The notes: a model not told the origin generated them from the sequence alone. Shown: positions 31,818 through 44,232, numbered from the stretch's first letter. The stretch is DNA of 64,000 bases from JALNXF01 sp964555845 (GCA_964555845.1 CAZKUA010000004.1:49293-113292), one strand, 5' to 3'. A program made the numbers and translations.

Positions 31818-34250
31818 ATGAAAATTTCTTTAAATTGGGTGTCGGCCTTTACTGATATTAGTGGGGTTTTGAACTCATTGTGAGTGAAGGATTTGGCTCA
31901 TAAGTATTCTATTTATACGGCTGAAATTGATGGAATTGAGTATTTCGGGCAGGAAAACAAAATTATAATTTGAAAAGTTTTGGAGGTAAAACCTCATAGA
32001 GATTCAGATCATTTAAATGTTGTTCAAGTTGATTTGTGAAAAGCTTGAAAGACTCAAATAGTTTGTGGGGCTACAAATGTTACAAATGCAAAATATGTGC
32101 CAGTGGCAACAGTCTGAGCAAAACTTGGAGAATGATTTGAAATAAAAGCGACAAAGCTCAGGTGAGAAGAAAGTAACGGAATGATTTGTAGTGAGGATGA
32201 GCTTGGTTTTCAGCAGGATAGAGCTCCCGGAATTATGATATTAGAAGAAATTTTTGATGAAAAAATACTTGAAGCTAATTTATGAAAACCATTTTTTGAT
32301 TTAGAAGTTGAGCTACCTTGATTTGACGGAAAGAATTTTAAGCTAAAATTAGCTGATATTGTTTTTGAAATTGATAATAAATTTATAACAAATAGACCTG
32401 ATTTATTTAGTGTTATCGGAAATTCTCGTGAATTTGGCGCAATTTTTTCTCTTAATTTTAAAGATTATATTAAGAAATTTAGCTCTACTCAAAGTAAACT
32501 AAAAGTAAGCATTGAGTCAGACAAAGTTTTGGCTTATAATCTTGTAAGAATAGATAATGTAAATGCCTCTATTTCGCCTTTTGCAATAAGATATTCTCTA
32601 TTTAAATCTGGAATAAATGCTAAATTTGATATGGTGGATATGACTAACTACATCATGACAGAGCTTGGGCAGCCAATGCATGCTTTTGATGCTGACAAAA
32701 TTAGCTGAAAAATATCAGTTAGAATGGCGAACGCTTGAGAAAAAATAAATGCGCTAAATTGAGAATCATACGTTTTAAAAAATACTGATTTAGTTATTGC
32801 TGATGAGCAAAAAATTCTTGCAATAGCCTGAATTATGTGAGGAGCTGAATCTGCGGTTTCTGAAACTACAGATAATATTTATTTAGAATCTGCTTGTTTT
32901 GATCCAGTCTCAGTTAGGTTAACTTCTCAAAGACTCGGACTTCGCTCTGATTCATCAACTAGATATGAAAAATCTTTTGACCCTCTGATGTCTGAAATTG
33001 CACTAAGTAGAGCCGTTGATTTTCTGGATTATCTAGGTAAAGATTATTGCATCATAGATTATTCAAGCTATCTTGATGAGAATAAAATTAAGGATATAAA
33101 TGTCTCTATAGAAGAAAGTTTTGTAGAAAATAAATTATGAATAAAAATTGAAAAAAAAGAAATCGAAAGAATTTTAAAAGCACTTTGATTTGAATTTAGT
33201 CTGAGCGGAAATATTTATAAAATAAAAGTTCCATCTTGGAGAGCAACTAAAGATATCTCAATAAAAGAGGATATAGTAGAGGAAATCGGTAGAATAAATT
33301 GATATGATAAAATTGAGGACGCCCCAATAAAATGAGATTTTACCATTGGATCTAAAAATAAAACAATTGAGCTAAAAGATAAAATTATTAATTATTTTGG
33401 ATCTCATAATTTTTTCGAAGTCTATAATTATTCGTTTTCAAATGAAACTCTAGATGAGAAAATAGGAATTACAGACCACTCTAATTCGATTAAGATAATA
33501 AATGCATATAGCAATGAATTCACAATTTTAAGAAGAAATATGATTGCAAATTTACTGCAAAATGTAGCAGATAATATAAAAATTTGAAATGATTTTGCAT
33601 TTTTTGAACTTGGAAAAACTCACAAAAAAGCTTGAGATAAACTAGAAGAAAAGCTTAATTTAGCCGGAGTTAGTTTTTGAAATGATTTTGATTTTGTAAA
33701 ATGAAGTTTAACTGGATTTCTAGATTTTATTTTACCAGGAATAAAATACAGTGTAGCTCAAGGAACGGACTTATCTTATTTACATCCAAATAAATCAGGA
33801 CATTTTAAATTAGATTCGGGAGAAAATATTGTTAGTTTTGGTTATGTTAATCCAATTGTAGCTTCGAATTTCTCCATTGATGATAGCAAATTAATTTATT
33901 TTGAGCTTAATTTTAATTTACTTCTTGATAAATATGTAGCTTCAAATTTAGAGTTTAGTGAAATCTCAAAATTCCCAGGAATTGACAGAGAACTGAATTT
34001 CGTAATTAACGAAAAAACTCCAGTTTGAGAGATTATTGAAGCAATAAATAATTCTGATATTCTTATTAGAAATACTAGAGTTATTGATATTTACAGAAAT
34101 AAAGAAAAGGTCTGAGAAAACAAAAAATCAATAACTTTCTCTGTATTTATTCAAGATTTTGAAAAAACAATGACCGATGAAGTAGCTCTAGAAATCCAAA
34201 ATAAAATTATTGCAAATCTAGCCAAAATCTGAGTTGAGTTGAGAAAATAA
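31818..34250 (+). CDS. pheT: Phenylalanyl-tRNA synthetase beta subunit
   Basis: 810 aa, full length. Domains in order: an N-terminal segment (KISLNWVSAF), a tRNA-binding OB fold (IIIGKVLEVKPHRDSDHLNVVQVD, about residues 50-150), the B3/B4 editing region with TNRPDLFSVIGNSREFGAI and GLRSDSSTRYEKSFDP, a B5 DNA-binding-like domain, the catalytic-like core with ILRRNMIANLLQNVADN, and the C-terminal anticodon-binding domain (FPGIDRELNFVINE). With the alpha subunit it charges tRNA-Phe. pheS is not in the window. Stop TAA. Confidence 0.96.
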
Positions 34251-34261
34251 TACTTTTCTGT

Positions 34262-34404
34262 GTCGTCATTCTGAGCACCCCGCAAGGGAGTATAAACTCC
34301 GTGTAACGAAGTCGAAGAATCTTTTATTAAGAAAACCTTTTAATAAATGAAAAAATATTTAAAAAGACCCATTCGACTCCACTTCGTTCCGCTTAGGGTG
34401 ACGA
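34262..34404. repeat. Paired dispersed repeat (GTCATTCTGAG family) in the pheT-mraY gap
   Basis: Left part CGTCATTCTGAGC...GTCGAAGAATCTTTT and right part AAAGACCCATTCGACT...AGGGTGACG are inverted copies of one motif, so the whole can fold back. A similar pair occurs at 41390-41529. Most of the 199-base gap is this element. Confidence 0.75.
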
Positions 34405-34449
34405 TTACAATGAGATTTACTTATAAAATACCTTTTTAATCAAAAAAAT

Positions 34450-35508
34450 ATGTGAAATATAATTTTTCTTTTAAGTTATTTACTTGTATCTTTTGTACTT
34501 ACATTTCTATTTACACCACCTTTTATAAAACTACTTCACAAATATAAACTTTGAAAACAAATCAGAGAAGAGGCTCTAGTAGGAAAGGCTACGGAATTTG
34601 CAAAACTTCATAAAAGTAAAACCTGAACTCCTACTATGTGAGCTGGAATTATACTTTTTATGCTTTTTTTCCTTGTAGTAGTTTCAATGATTTTACAGCA
34701 TTATTGAGCCGATATTTTACATTTTTTTAATATAAAGGTTAAATATAGTTTATTTAATAGAAATGAAACTTATTTGCCTTTATTTACGCTTTTTACAGTT
34801 GGATGACTTTGACTTATTGACGATTATATGAATGTGAGATGAATTTGAAGAACGAAATGAATTTCTGCAAAATTTAAAATGATTTGGCTAATACTTTTTG
34901 CACTTATTTGAGCTTATTGGTTTTATTTCAAATTAGGTCATACTAGTTTTAATTTACCATTTTTATGAGATATCCATATTTGATATTTCTACATCCCTCT
35001 TTTTATATTTATAATAATTTCCATGGCAAATGCAGTTAATATTACCGATGGACTTGATGGACTAGCTTGATGACTTCTTCTTTTTAATTATTCAGTCTAT
35101 GCGATAATTACCTTCAATCAAAAACTCCTAATTCTCTCAGCACTTTGTATGATAATTGTCTGAGCTCTAATAGCTTTTTTATGGTTTAATATCAAACCAG
35201 CACAATTTTATATGTGAGACGTCGGAGCCCTCGCGCTTGGAGCCAATCTCTGAATAATGGCAATGATGACTGACACTTTAATAGTTTTAATTATAATCTC
35301 AGGAATTTATATCCTTGAAATACTAAGCGTAATAATCCAAATAACATCCAAAAAACTTAGAAATGGTAAAAAGATATTTAGAATCGCCCCATTTCACCAT
35401 CATCTTGAAGCAATCTGACGGAAGGAAGAATCCGTAGTTATGAGATTCTGGCTAATTTGAATGATACTTTCCAGTATCTGATTAATGGTGAGTTTGTTGT
35501 TGAAATAA
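34450..35508 (+). CDS. mraY: Phospho-N-acetylmuramoyl-pentapeptide transferase MraY
   Basis: 352 aa with about ten membrane helices. Family signatures are present: KTGTPTMGAGIILF, GLGLIDDYMNV (DD pair), ANAVNITDGLDGLAGG with catalytic Asp, FYMGDVGALALG, and the HHHLE motif (APFHHHLEAIG). The enzyme makes lipid I from UDP-MurNAc-pentapeptide and undecaprenyl phosphate. The carrier would come from UppS encoded at 55277. It stands alone rather than in a dcw cluster. Many glycines are TGA. Stop TAA, one base before the stop of the convergent toxin gene. Confidence 0.96.
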
Positions 35509-35775
35509 TTAATATAACTGGCTATGAGTTCAGATATTTATAAATTCTATGAACTCATATTTTCAATTTGAAAGTTCTTTAAAAATAGCTCTATAATCTC
35601 ATGTAATATCGATACTTCTACATCAGGAATATTTTCATGTTAAGGGATGATTATCAATAATTTTGTTAAAGGGATTTTTTATAAATAAGGCTAACTTCTC
35701 TTTGAATTTATTCCTTACAAACATATCCTTCTTTTTATAAGATTTTTCAAAAGTTTTACTATATTCTATCTTCAT
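35509..35775 (-). CDS. YafQ/RelE-type mRNA interferase toxin
   Basis: 88 aa. It follows the YafQ/RelE pattern closely: FEKSYKKKD, then NPFNKIIDNHPLTGKYSGCRSIDITGDYRAIF, and the C-terminal INIGTHSQLY with the catalytic-region His. Its ATG overlaps the end of the upstream antitoxin gene. As in the family it should cleave ribosome-bound mRNA. It faces mraY, with the two stops adjacent. Confidence 0.88.
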
Positions 35776-35965
35776 AATCTAATAATTTTAGAAAACTAAT
35801 AGCATCTTCATCTTCAAAAGGTCAGTATGTTTCTCTATCTGGATTATAAAAACTTTCTTTTAGTCTATTGATTCCTTCAGATAATTTATCCTTTTCTATT
35901 AAAATACAATCCGAATAACTTACCTTATAAGTTACAGGAGCATTCTCTATTTCTATGGTTGCCAT
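35759..35965 (-). CDS. Probable antitoxin of the YafQ-type pair
   Basis: 68 aa, acidic toward the C-terminus (DRETYGPFEDEDAISFLKLLDYEDRI). It overlaps the toxin start by 17 bases, the standard toxin-antitoxin arrangement. The N-terminal strand (TIEIENAPVTYKV) could be the DNA-contacting or dimer strand. It does not match RelB or DinJ obviously, so the family is uncertain. Stop TAG. Confidence 0.7.
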
Positions 35966-36101
35966 AACTTTAAAATTTAATTTTTAATGTTTGCATTATA
36001 CATATTTTTCAAAAAATTCAAAAGTTTTATACCATATTTTTGCATTATTTTCATTTATATGGTATTATATTTTTGTACATTTAATTTTAATTACAAAATA
36101 T

Positions 36102-36626
36102 ATGTGAGAATGACCAAAGTTAGAGGCTATGCCTTATATACCTAAACAACAAAATTATAATACTCATATTGATTTTGTTGAAAAAAAAGAAAATAAAGTT
36201 AATATTCCAGAAGAAACTCGTAATCCAGAGGCTATAACTAAAGAAGTTTGATTTGATGAAGTTTATCCAGACTTTGATAAATATAGCATAACCATGTCTT
36301 CTCTCCCAGAAAAATCAAAAATAGATAAGGCTACTTGAAATATATCACTTGAAATGCCACCATCTTTATGAATAACACATACTTCAGTAAATAATAAGCC
36401 TTTTGATAATAAATGAGTATTTGAATATAAATCATGAGATTTAGTTGTAAATATACAGTCCCTTAAGGAGCCTATGCCTTGAAAAATGGATATTTATTTA
36501 ATATCATTAGAAAATATATCATGAGATTTTGTAGATACAACTTTGATAGTAGAAAATGGTCCTTGAGTTAAGATTTCTTCAATTACTACTCAAAAAAGAA
36601 CAAAAATTTCTGAAAATAATAAATAA
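36102..36626 (+). CDS. Hypothetical protein, 174 aa
   Basis: A soluble polar protein starting MGEGPKLEAMPYIPKQQ. The later part is strand-rich (GVFEYKSGDLVVNIQSLKEP, KMDIYLISLENISGDF) and resembles a small beta-sandwich. There is no signal peptide or membrane helix. It is flanked by a terminator, so it is probably monocistronic. Not recognised. Confidence 0.65.
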
Positions 36627-36637
36627 TTAAATCTAAA

Positions 36638-36668
36638 TAATAATCCCGCATTCTGCGGGATTATTATT
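36638..36668. terminator. Bidirectional terminator
   Basis: A perfect AATAATCCCGCA / TGCGGGATTATT stem around TTC between the convergent genes ending at 36626 (+) and 36686 (-). Confidence 0.85.
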
Positions 36669-36685
36669 GTATTCTGTATAAAATT

Positions 36686-38968
36686 TTACTTCATCTCAAT
36701 CTCACCAACTTTTCCAAAACTGGCATTTGTGTCGTTTATTTGGATTTTGTCGTTACTTACTGTTAGCCATAAGTTATCAAGATATAGATTTCTTATTACA
36801 AATGAGTTATTATAATCCCAGATTTTATTTGCTAGGAATTCTCAGATTGGAGATGATTGGTAGCAGTATGTTGGAATATATTGCGATACTGGAGGACAAT
36901 ATTCTCAGCCACCTATTATTTTTTCACATTTTGGAGTAGTATCTACATTGGCATATTGTAAACATTCTTTTGTTCTCTCTTGTTCAAGTCATGTTGTATT
37001 TATATGCGTTACTCTTGCTTTTTCTTTGATTCCGATATCTTTATCAATGTTAATTGCAAGTGCTCATTGGAATACATCTAGATTTCTATAAGATGTAGAA
37101 TAATCTGGAGCATTTGTATAGAGGGTTGCTGGTAGAAAAAGTAGCTTTTTAGATGATTGCCATGTAAATAATCTAGGATTAGATAGGACCTCTGAACTAC
37201 TTCCGGCTCAACCTAGAGTTAGAGTGTGGGTTTGTTTTGGATTAGCAAAATCAGAAATATTGTATAGGTCTACTTTTACTCAAGCATTTTGAGTTCCTCA
37301 CCATTGGTTTGTTTTTGTGTCATATCCAAGTCCTATTAGGTAATCTGAATTGTAAGGATGTAGGTACGTAGAATAACCTGGAATTTTTAATTCTCAAAGA
37401 ATTTCTGGTTTAGCTGGATTTCACACATTTATTACAAAAAGTGGATCTATTTGCTCAAATGTCACGAGATACAATTTATCATCAATAAATCTTGAACTTT
37501 GGAATGTTTCTCATTTTGCGATATTAGAGAGACTTCCAGTCACTTTCAAATCCTTATCAAGAACAAATAGGGAAGTATATCTTTCTGGATAATTAACGGA
37601 TGTAACTATTCTAAAATATCAGCTATTTTCATCCATTGAGTATTGATTTAGAGGAGTTCCAGAAATTATTGTAGTGGCTTTATAATTTATAATATTTTTA
37701 TCAATACTATATTTGTGAATTAAGGTATTTTCTCATGAGCCATAAAATGGCATTGCACAAGGAAGTGCTGGACATGGAGCTCTGAAACACTGGATTACAG
37801 GACAACTAAAATTGTAGTTTGTATAAAGAGAAGATGTTATATACAAGCTATCTGTGCTCATATGAATTTCTGATACATCTCCAAAAAGTAATTTTGTTTT
37901 AATTTCTTCCTTTGGATTTGCAATATTTATAGCTGAAACTGTAACATAACTAGGATTAAAATTATATTTTTTCATAGTTTCACGGTCTGGAATAAGATAC
38001 TCTATATCCACACATTTTGAGTCATAATCAGATGTTAGATTATATGGAATTTTCTTTCATCTTACAGATACATTTTGTTCTCATACATTATCAGTAGGTT
38101 TTAGCTCAGATTTTCTTGGAAGAAGTCTTCTGGCTTCCATATCTGTGTTTAGTTTAGTATTATTTAAAGTTTGAACATTATTTATCATTGGACCATAATA
38201 AATATGGTATGGGAAATTAAAGTCAGTTTTTGAGATAATGTAGACATAATCTCCGATTTTTCTTGATTTTATGATATTTCCGTCTGTTTGATAGAATTTA
38301 TCAATTTTTAAATTATTTATATCTGTTGTATCATAGGCAATTACAATTGATTTTGTAGTTCTATTAAACCAATAATAACCATAATATGAATTTGAATATT
38401 TTGTAGCTGTAATTATTAATTTATTTGGAGCAATGAATAATTCCGGATTACTATATATAATTGGGATATTAATTATTTTTACAATATCGTAATTTTCTCA
38501 TTCTTTTTTTGTAAGAATATATACCTTATGATTCTTGCTATTATAGAAATAAATATATTTTCAATCAGTCTTAATTATTTCACTTTCATCAACTCAGGCA
38601 ACTTGAATATTTGTAGAAGAATAATCAGAAACTGGCTTTACTTCTACGGTAGACGAAGGAGATTTTACTTCTCAGGTTACTCATTGATTAGAGTCAGCTG
38701 CTTTATCTACAGTCATAACATCATCTAATGGCATTACACCGCCTCATCTATACATACCTCATCCTGGATTTATTTCAAAATAATCTTTAATAAATTTCTT
38801 GGTAACGTCTTCAAAATTACCACATGATGAAAATCTATTAAGTTTAAAATTAGCTTCTAAATTCTTAGTAGATCAACTATTTTCAAGATTTACAAGACTA
38901 TTGTCTTCACTTGCATTAGTTATATTTAAGCTTATGATAAATATAACTAAAAAAATTAATTTTTTCAT
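36686..38968 (-). CDS. Secreted beta-propeller domain protein
   Basis: 760 aa. A cleavable signal peptide (KKLIFLVIFIISLNITNAS) is followed by a Gly-rich spacer. The family hallmark is NIQVAGVDESEIIKTDGKYIYFY (about 120-143), matching secreted beta-propeller proteins (Pfam Beta_propel type). Repeated blade-like strands continue to the end (SNPELFIAPNKLIITAT, DDKLYLVTFEQIDPLFVINV, STYLHPYNSDYLIGLGYDTK). A Cys/Pro-rich insertion lies in the middle (CPVIQCFRAPCPALPCAMP). Extracytoplasmic, role unknown. TGA glycines throughout, stop TAA. Confidence 0.85.
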
Positions 38969-39116
38969 ACAAAATAAATTAGAAAATAAAACCTTACAAG
39001 TATAAACCTTTTTTTAAAAAATTCAATAGAATATTGAAAAATTTTTAATTATCTGGAAAAAAAATAATTTATGGATATAATAACTTTATTAAAAATAAAA
39101 ATTAATTCAAAAACGA

Positions 39117-41390
39117 ATGGGAAATCAAATATTAGAAGACTCTCTAAAAGCAGTAGATTACGCAAAAATTGATAATATTATAGATGAAATAATTGAAAAG
39201 GTTATTTCTTATATGCCAAAAGTTTCTTGAGAAAAAATAAGAGATGATATCAAAAAAGCTTATTTATTTGCGCGCTTAGCTCATGAATGACAATTTAGAC
39301 AATCAGGAGATCCTTATATAATTCATCCGGTTGAGGCGACTCGTGAACTTCTAATTTTAAATCCTGATATTGTAACAATTCAAGCTTGTTTGCTTCATGA
39401 TGTGCCAGAAGATACCACTAAGACCGTAGAAGATATCAAAGAGATATTTTGAGAAGAAGTAGCCTATATTACGGCTTGAATGGAGAAATTATCAAAACTA
39501 AAATATAAATGAGAACAAAGAAGTATCGCAAGTCTTCGTAAGATGTTTATCGCGATGAGTGAAGATATTAGAGTTATTTTTGTGAAATTAGCTGACAGAA
39601 TTCACAATATGAAGACGCTTGAATTTCATCCCAGTATTGAAAAAAGAAAAAGAATTTCAGAGGAAACTCTAAATATTTATGCTCCAATTGCTGATAGGTT
39701 AGGTATTTTTGATTTTAAAGAATCGTTAGAAAATCTATGTTTTAAAAATTTACATTCTTTTGAATTTAATAAAATACAAAAAGAATTAGATTCTCTTAAT
39801 TGAGAACAAGATATTTTTAATAAAGATGTAAAAGATTATATTAATAAAGTTATTCCAAGTAATATTCCATTAATTGATATTTCTTGCAGAATCAAGTCTC
39901 CATATAGTATTTACAAGAAAATGAAAAGAAAATGATATACTAGAGTTGAGGATTTATACGATTTATTTGCACTTAGAATTATCACTGATTCAATACCACA
40001 TTGTTATGAGATTCTCTGAGAATTACACAATAAATGGTCACCAATTCCAAAAAGATTCAAGGATTATATAGCACTTCCAAAAGAAAATTGATATCAAAGT
40101 TTACATACGACTGTAACTTGAGTATTAAGAGAATTATGATGAATAACTCACCCAACTGAAATTCAAATTAGAACTAAAGAAATGCACTTAAAAGCTGAAA
40201 TTTGAGTAGCTGCGCATTTTGCATATTCTGAAAGTTGAAAATCTAGAGTTGCAAAAGATGCTTATTGGGTTTCAGAAATCAAAAATATTGTGGATTCATC
40301 CCTTGATCAAGAGGATTCTGAATTTATGAGTAATATGAAATTATGAATTTTTGATGATAGAATTTTTGTATTTTCCCCAAAATGAGATGTAGTAAATCTT
40401 CCTAAATGATCAACTCCAATTGATTTTGCATATTATATTCATTCTGAGCTTGGAAATCACATTGCAATCGCAAAAGTTAATGGAAAAGTTGTTCCTCTCG
40501 ATTATGAACTGAATAATTGAGAAAGTATTGAAATTATTGTTGATAAAAAAAGAAATCCTCTCTTAACTTGGCTTTCTTTTGTGAAAACTGCAAAGGCACG
40601 TGATTTTATAAAAAGTTATATAAATAAGACAAATAGGGAAGAGTTAATTGAAAGATGAAAATTCATACTAAACACTTATTTACAGAAAAATTTCTGAATT
40701 TCTCTTGATAAGGATGTAACAATTTTGAAAAATATTGATTGAAATATACTTGATACCAGAGCGAAAGAAGATGTTTTAGTTCAAATTTGAAATTTATCAA
40801 GAAGGCCTTGAAATATTATTTCCAAACTTCTAGAAAATGCAAATTTTGCATCTTTAAATAAATTAAAATTAATTAGAAAAGAAGAAGAAAATCAAGACAA
40901 CAAAAAGGAGACTAATAAATCAAAAGAAGAAATTACAGAAAATATTATAATTTGATGAGAAAAAAATATTCCATACAAAATCTCTAATTGTTGTGAGCCT
41001 AAAAAATGAAATAAAATAGTTTGATATATGACTAGAAATTGAGTTAGTATTCATAAATTAACTTGTCCTTCATTAAAAAAACTTAGCTTTGATAGATTTA
41101 TACAAGCGAATTATGAGTGAACTGAACAAAAACAAGAAGTGAGTTTAATTGTTGAAATGATTTTTAAAAATAAAATTTGAGTTTTAAAGAAAATTACTGA
41201 TATTTTCTTTCAGATGTGAATTAATATTGAGGAAATTCATACCACAAAAGATTCTGATTGAAATATTAAAATTACTCTAAATTTGATTACTAATAATGAA
41301 GATTACTATATTTTTGATAGATTAGTTGATAAGATTAAATTAATTATTACAGATGAATTTATTGATGCAAAATTGCTTGAAATTAAATAA
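39117..41390 (+). CDS. RelA/SpoT-type (p)ppGpp synthetase/hydrolase
   Basis: 757 aa with the full domain set. The HD hydrolase domain has FARLAHEGQFRQSGDPYIIHP and HDVPEDT. The synthetase domain has RIKSPYSIYKKMKRKG, DLYDLFALRIITD and LPKENGYQSLHTTV. A TGS domain follows (IFVFSPKGDVVNLPKGSTPIDFAYYIHSELG), then a Cys-containing segment (ISNCCEPKKGNKIVGYMTRNG) and a C-terminal ACT domain. Both hydrolase and synthetase motifs look intact, so it is a bifunctional Rel that sets alarmone levels. Stop TAA. Confidence 0.95.
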
Positions 41391-41529
41391 AAGACCCATT
41401 CGACTTCACTCCGTTCCGCTCAGGGTGACGAAACAATAATATTTATTACGCTTCTCTTTTTAAATAATTTTCTTCGTCATTTTGAGCAATTTTCTTCGTC
41501 ATTCTGAGTGTAGTCGAAGAATCTTTTAA
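41390..41529. repeat. Paired dispersed repeat (GTCATTCTGAG family) after the Rel gene
   Basis: AAAGACCCATTCGACT...AGGGTGACG at the left and CGTCATTCTGAGTG...GAAGAATCTTTT at the right are inverted copies. A partial third copy (CGTCATTTTGAGCAA) lies between them. The arrangement mirrors 34262-34404 and fills the gap between two convergent genes, where it could also serve as a hairpin terminator. Confidence 0.75.
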
Positions 41530-41536
41530 ATATAAA

Positions 41537-42325
41537 TTACCTTTTTGTTAAAAAACAATTTCATCATTCTCTCTTTATAATGTCTAGACAATGAGTATAT
41601 AGAAAATTATAGTTATTTTGCACTGAAATTTCTTTTAATCTATTTACAGATGTGATGTATTTGAGTTTTACAAGTTCTCATAATTTTTCTCTAGATAAAT
41701 GCAGACTATATTTATTCAAAAATTTATTAACCAGATAAGAATCAATTTTATTTTTATTGTCTCTTATCAGCAGAGAATCTAGGATGCTTAATTCTTTGTT
41801 TGATATTCTTAAAGATAAATTATTTATACTTATTGTTTTGGTGAATTTTTTTAATTTAGTGAAAATATTAGTATTTTCACTTTTTTTTCAAGAAATTAAA
41901 ATTTTAAAAATTATTTTGTGTTTTTTTGATAAAGTGACTTTTTTATCAACTTCTTTATTGTAGACAATTATTTTTGGACTAATTGAATAATCATTTAATA
42001 AAATCTCTAGTGCCTTTATATTTCAGATAAAATAGTCGCTTCAAACAGTATCAGATATTATCTTTTTAAGAATTTTCCAATAATAGAGGTCTATTATCTC
42101 AATATCTTTTATTTTCTTGTTGTTATTTATGAAGTACAGCGAATTTTTTATTGGAATAATAATATCTAGTGCCTTAAGTCTGTATATAATTTTATAAATT
42201 GAGCTTATATTTTTTGTACTTCATTTTCTAAAATCTGGATCAAAAATACTTCATATTTCATATATTGAAAGTATCTGTCACTCCTTTTTAGACAATTTAT
42301 TAACAATTTTGTCAAAATTTATCAT
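41537..42325 (-). CDS. Hypothetical protein, possible winged-helix/AbiEi-like regulator
   Basis: 262 aa, very basic. The N-terminal part (KKEGQILSIYEIGSIF...SSIYKIIYRLKALDIIIPIKNSLYFINN) reads like a winged helix in which a recognition helix is followed by a 'wing', as in AbiEi-type antitoxins and related regulators. The C-terminal part has LSREKLGELVKLKYITSVNRLKEI. No partner nucleotidyltransferase is adjacent. Three 23-bp-spaced repeats lie just upstream of its start and could be its own operator. The assignment is tentative. Confidence 0.5.
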
Positions 42326-42357
42326 AAGTAATATTGTGTTAAATAAGGTAAATATAC

Positions 42358-42414
42358 ACTATAAAAATCAAAATGATTTTACTATAAAAATAGTAATCAT
42401 TTTACTATAAAAAT
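42358..42414. repeat. Three direct repeats with exact 23-bp period
   Basis: ACTATAAAAAT occurs at 42358, 42381 and 42404. Between copies the spacer is also similar (TCAAAATGATTTT and AGTAATCATTTT). It lies between the divergent genes starting at 42325 (-) and 42558 (+). It looks like a multi-site operator or iteron-like array. Confidence 0.75.
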
Positions 42415-42441
42415 CAAATCTTTTTTTATTTTCAAAAAAAA

Positions 42442-42470
42442 TTGTAATTTTATTAAACAAATGATATAAT
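42442..42470 (+). promoter_or_regulatory. Promoter of the histidine kinase operon
   Basis: TTGTAA, 17 bases, perfect TATAAT, about 88 bases before the ATG at 42558. The dispersed repeat at 42473-42534 lies in the transcribed leader. Confidence 0.55.
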
Positions 42471-42472
42471 GT

Positions 42473-42534
42473 ATCCTGTTTCTGTCATTCCCGATATATC
42501 CTGTTTCTGTCATTCCCGCGAATGCGGGAATCTA
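42473..42534. repeat. Dispersed palindromic repeat with partial tandem duplication
   Basis: A complete element (TGTCATTCCCGC...GCGGGAATCTA, 42508-42534) is preceded by a 25-base-shifted duplicate of its left flank and first arm (ATCCTGTTTCTGTCATTCCCG at 42473 and 42498). This suggests slippage or repeated insertion at the same place. Confidence 0.75.
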
Positions 42535-42557
42535 TAAAATCTTTTAATAAACCAATT

Positions 42558-44210
42558 ATGCCTAACAAAGAAAAACAAAATATTTTAAATTCTAGAGAAT
42601 TATTTTATTGGTGAGAGAAATTCTGAGAATCAGAACTAAAAAAAATTCTAGTAGATAAACATACGTATTTTGAAGAACACGATGTTTGTATATTAGAAAA
42701 AAAAGATAATCTTTCTACAGAAGAAAAAAATGCCTTAAAAAAAGATTTGTTAGAACATAAATCAATTATTATAGATTTATGGTTTTATTCTAAAGAAGTT
42801 AAAGATTTTTGTAAAGAACTGGATATTAATAAAGATGAAAAAATACAATATTGATTATTTTTTTGAGAAAGAATTTATGATTTTTTGTTTTCTTGAATTG
42901 ATAGTATAAATGAGGAGCATTTTCTTACAACTAAATTTTTTGATTATATTAAATCAAAGGATATTGAATTAGAAGATTTGTTAAAGATGGTTGTTTATCT
43001 TAAATGAGCTATCTTAGATTATATTAAATTTGATAAATCTAAATATGTAAATTTTATTAATTCAATTTTTGATGATATTTCAATACTTTTATCAAAAAAT
43101 TATAATGATACAATAATAAAATTATTAAATGAGCATAAATTAGCTATAGATCATTCTAATATTATCTCAAAAACTGATATTAATTGAAATATAGTCTATG
43201 TTAATGATGAATTTTGTAGGCTCTCAGAATATACAAGTGATGAGTTAATTTGAAAATCTCACAATATTATAAGACATCCAGATACTCCTAAAGAACTATT
43301 TAAAGACTTATGGGATACAATTCAATCAAAAAATGTATGGAAGTGAAATATTAAAAACAAAAAGAAAAATTGAGATTCTTATTGGGTAAAATCTACAATA
43401 GTTCCAATTTTAGATGAGAATAACCATATTTTGGAATACATAGCAATTAGAACAGATATTACAGAACTTGAACTTGCAAAAGAAGATTTAAAAGAATCCT
43501 ACGAGAAGTTAAAAGAATTAGACAATAAGAAAGATGAGTTTTTAAATATTGCAAGCCACGAACTTCGTACTCCTATGACTTCAGTTAAGTGATATATTTC
43601 AATGATTTTAGATTGAGATGCAGGTGAGATTAACGAAGAGGTAAGACAATATTTAACTCAAGTTTATAAAAGCTCAAAAAGGCTTTTAAATCTTATTAAT
43701 GATATGCTTGATATATCAAAAATTGAATCTGGAAAACAAGAATTTGTTTATGAAAAAATTGATGTTAATAAAATGTTTAAGGATATTAGTTTTGAATTTG
43801 ATGGATTATTTAAAAAGAAGCAACAAAAATTTATTCTTGATATTGCGTTCGAAAAATTTGAATTTATTACAGATTTGAATAAACTAAAACAAGTTATTAT
43901 AAATATACTCTGAAATGCTAACAAATTTACTCCAGAATGATGAGAAATTAGTTTAAAAACAAAGATTTTAGAAACTGATGAATTAGAAATAGAAATTCGT
44001 GATTCTGGAATATGAATTGATAAAGCAAGTATTTGAGTAATTTTTGAAAAATTTTGACAAGTTAAGAATTCTCTGACTAGAGATATAAATGGTACTTGAC
44101 TTGGACTTCCAATAGCGAAGTCAATTATAGAAAAATTAGGCTGAGAAATAATAGTAGAGAGCGAAGTATGAATTTGAACGACCTTTATAATTAGATTACC
44201 AATAAAATAA
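42558..44210 (+). CDS. PAS-domain sensor histidine kinase
   Basis: 550 aa, soluble. The N-terminal 190 residues are a helical region without a known fold (possibly globin-sensor-like or hemerythrin-like; not established). The PAS domain (about 195-310) has the Aer-type signature NDEFCRLSEYTSDELIGKSHNIIRHPD and GDSYWVKSTIVPILDENN. The kinase core has the H box ASHELRTPM, N box NILGNANKF, G1 DSGIGI and G2 GTGLGLPI. The Aer-like PAS suggests redox or oxygen sensing through FAD (inference). The response regulator follows after 22 bases. Stop TAA. Confidence 0.92.
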
Positions 44211-44232
44211 TTTATTAATTAACTTTTTATTT

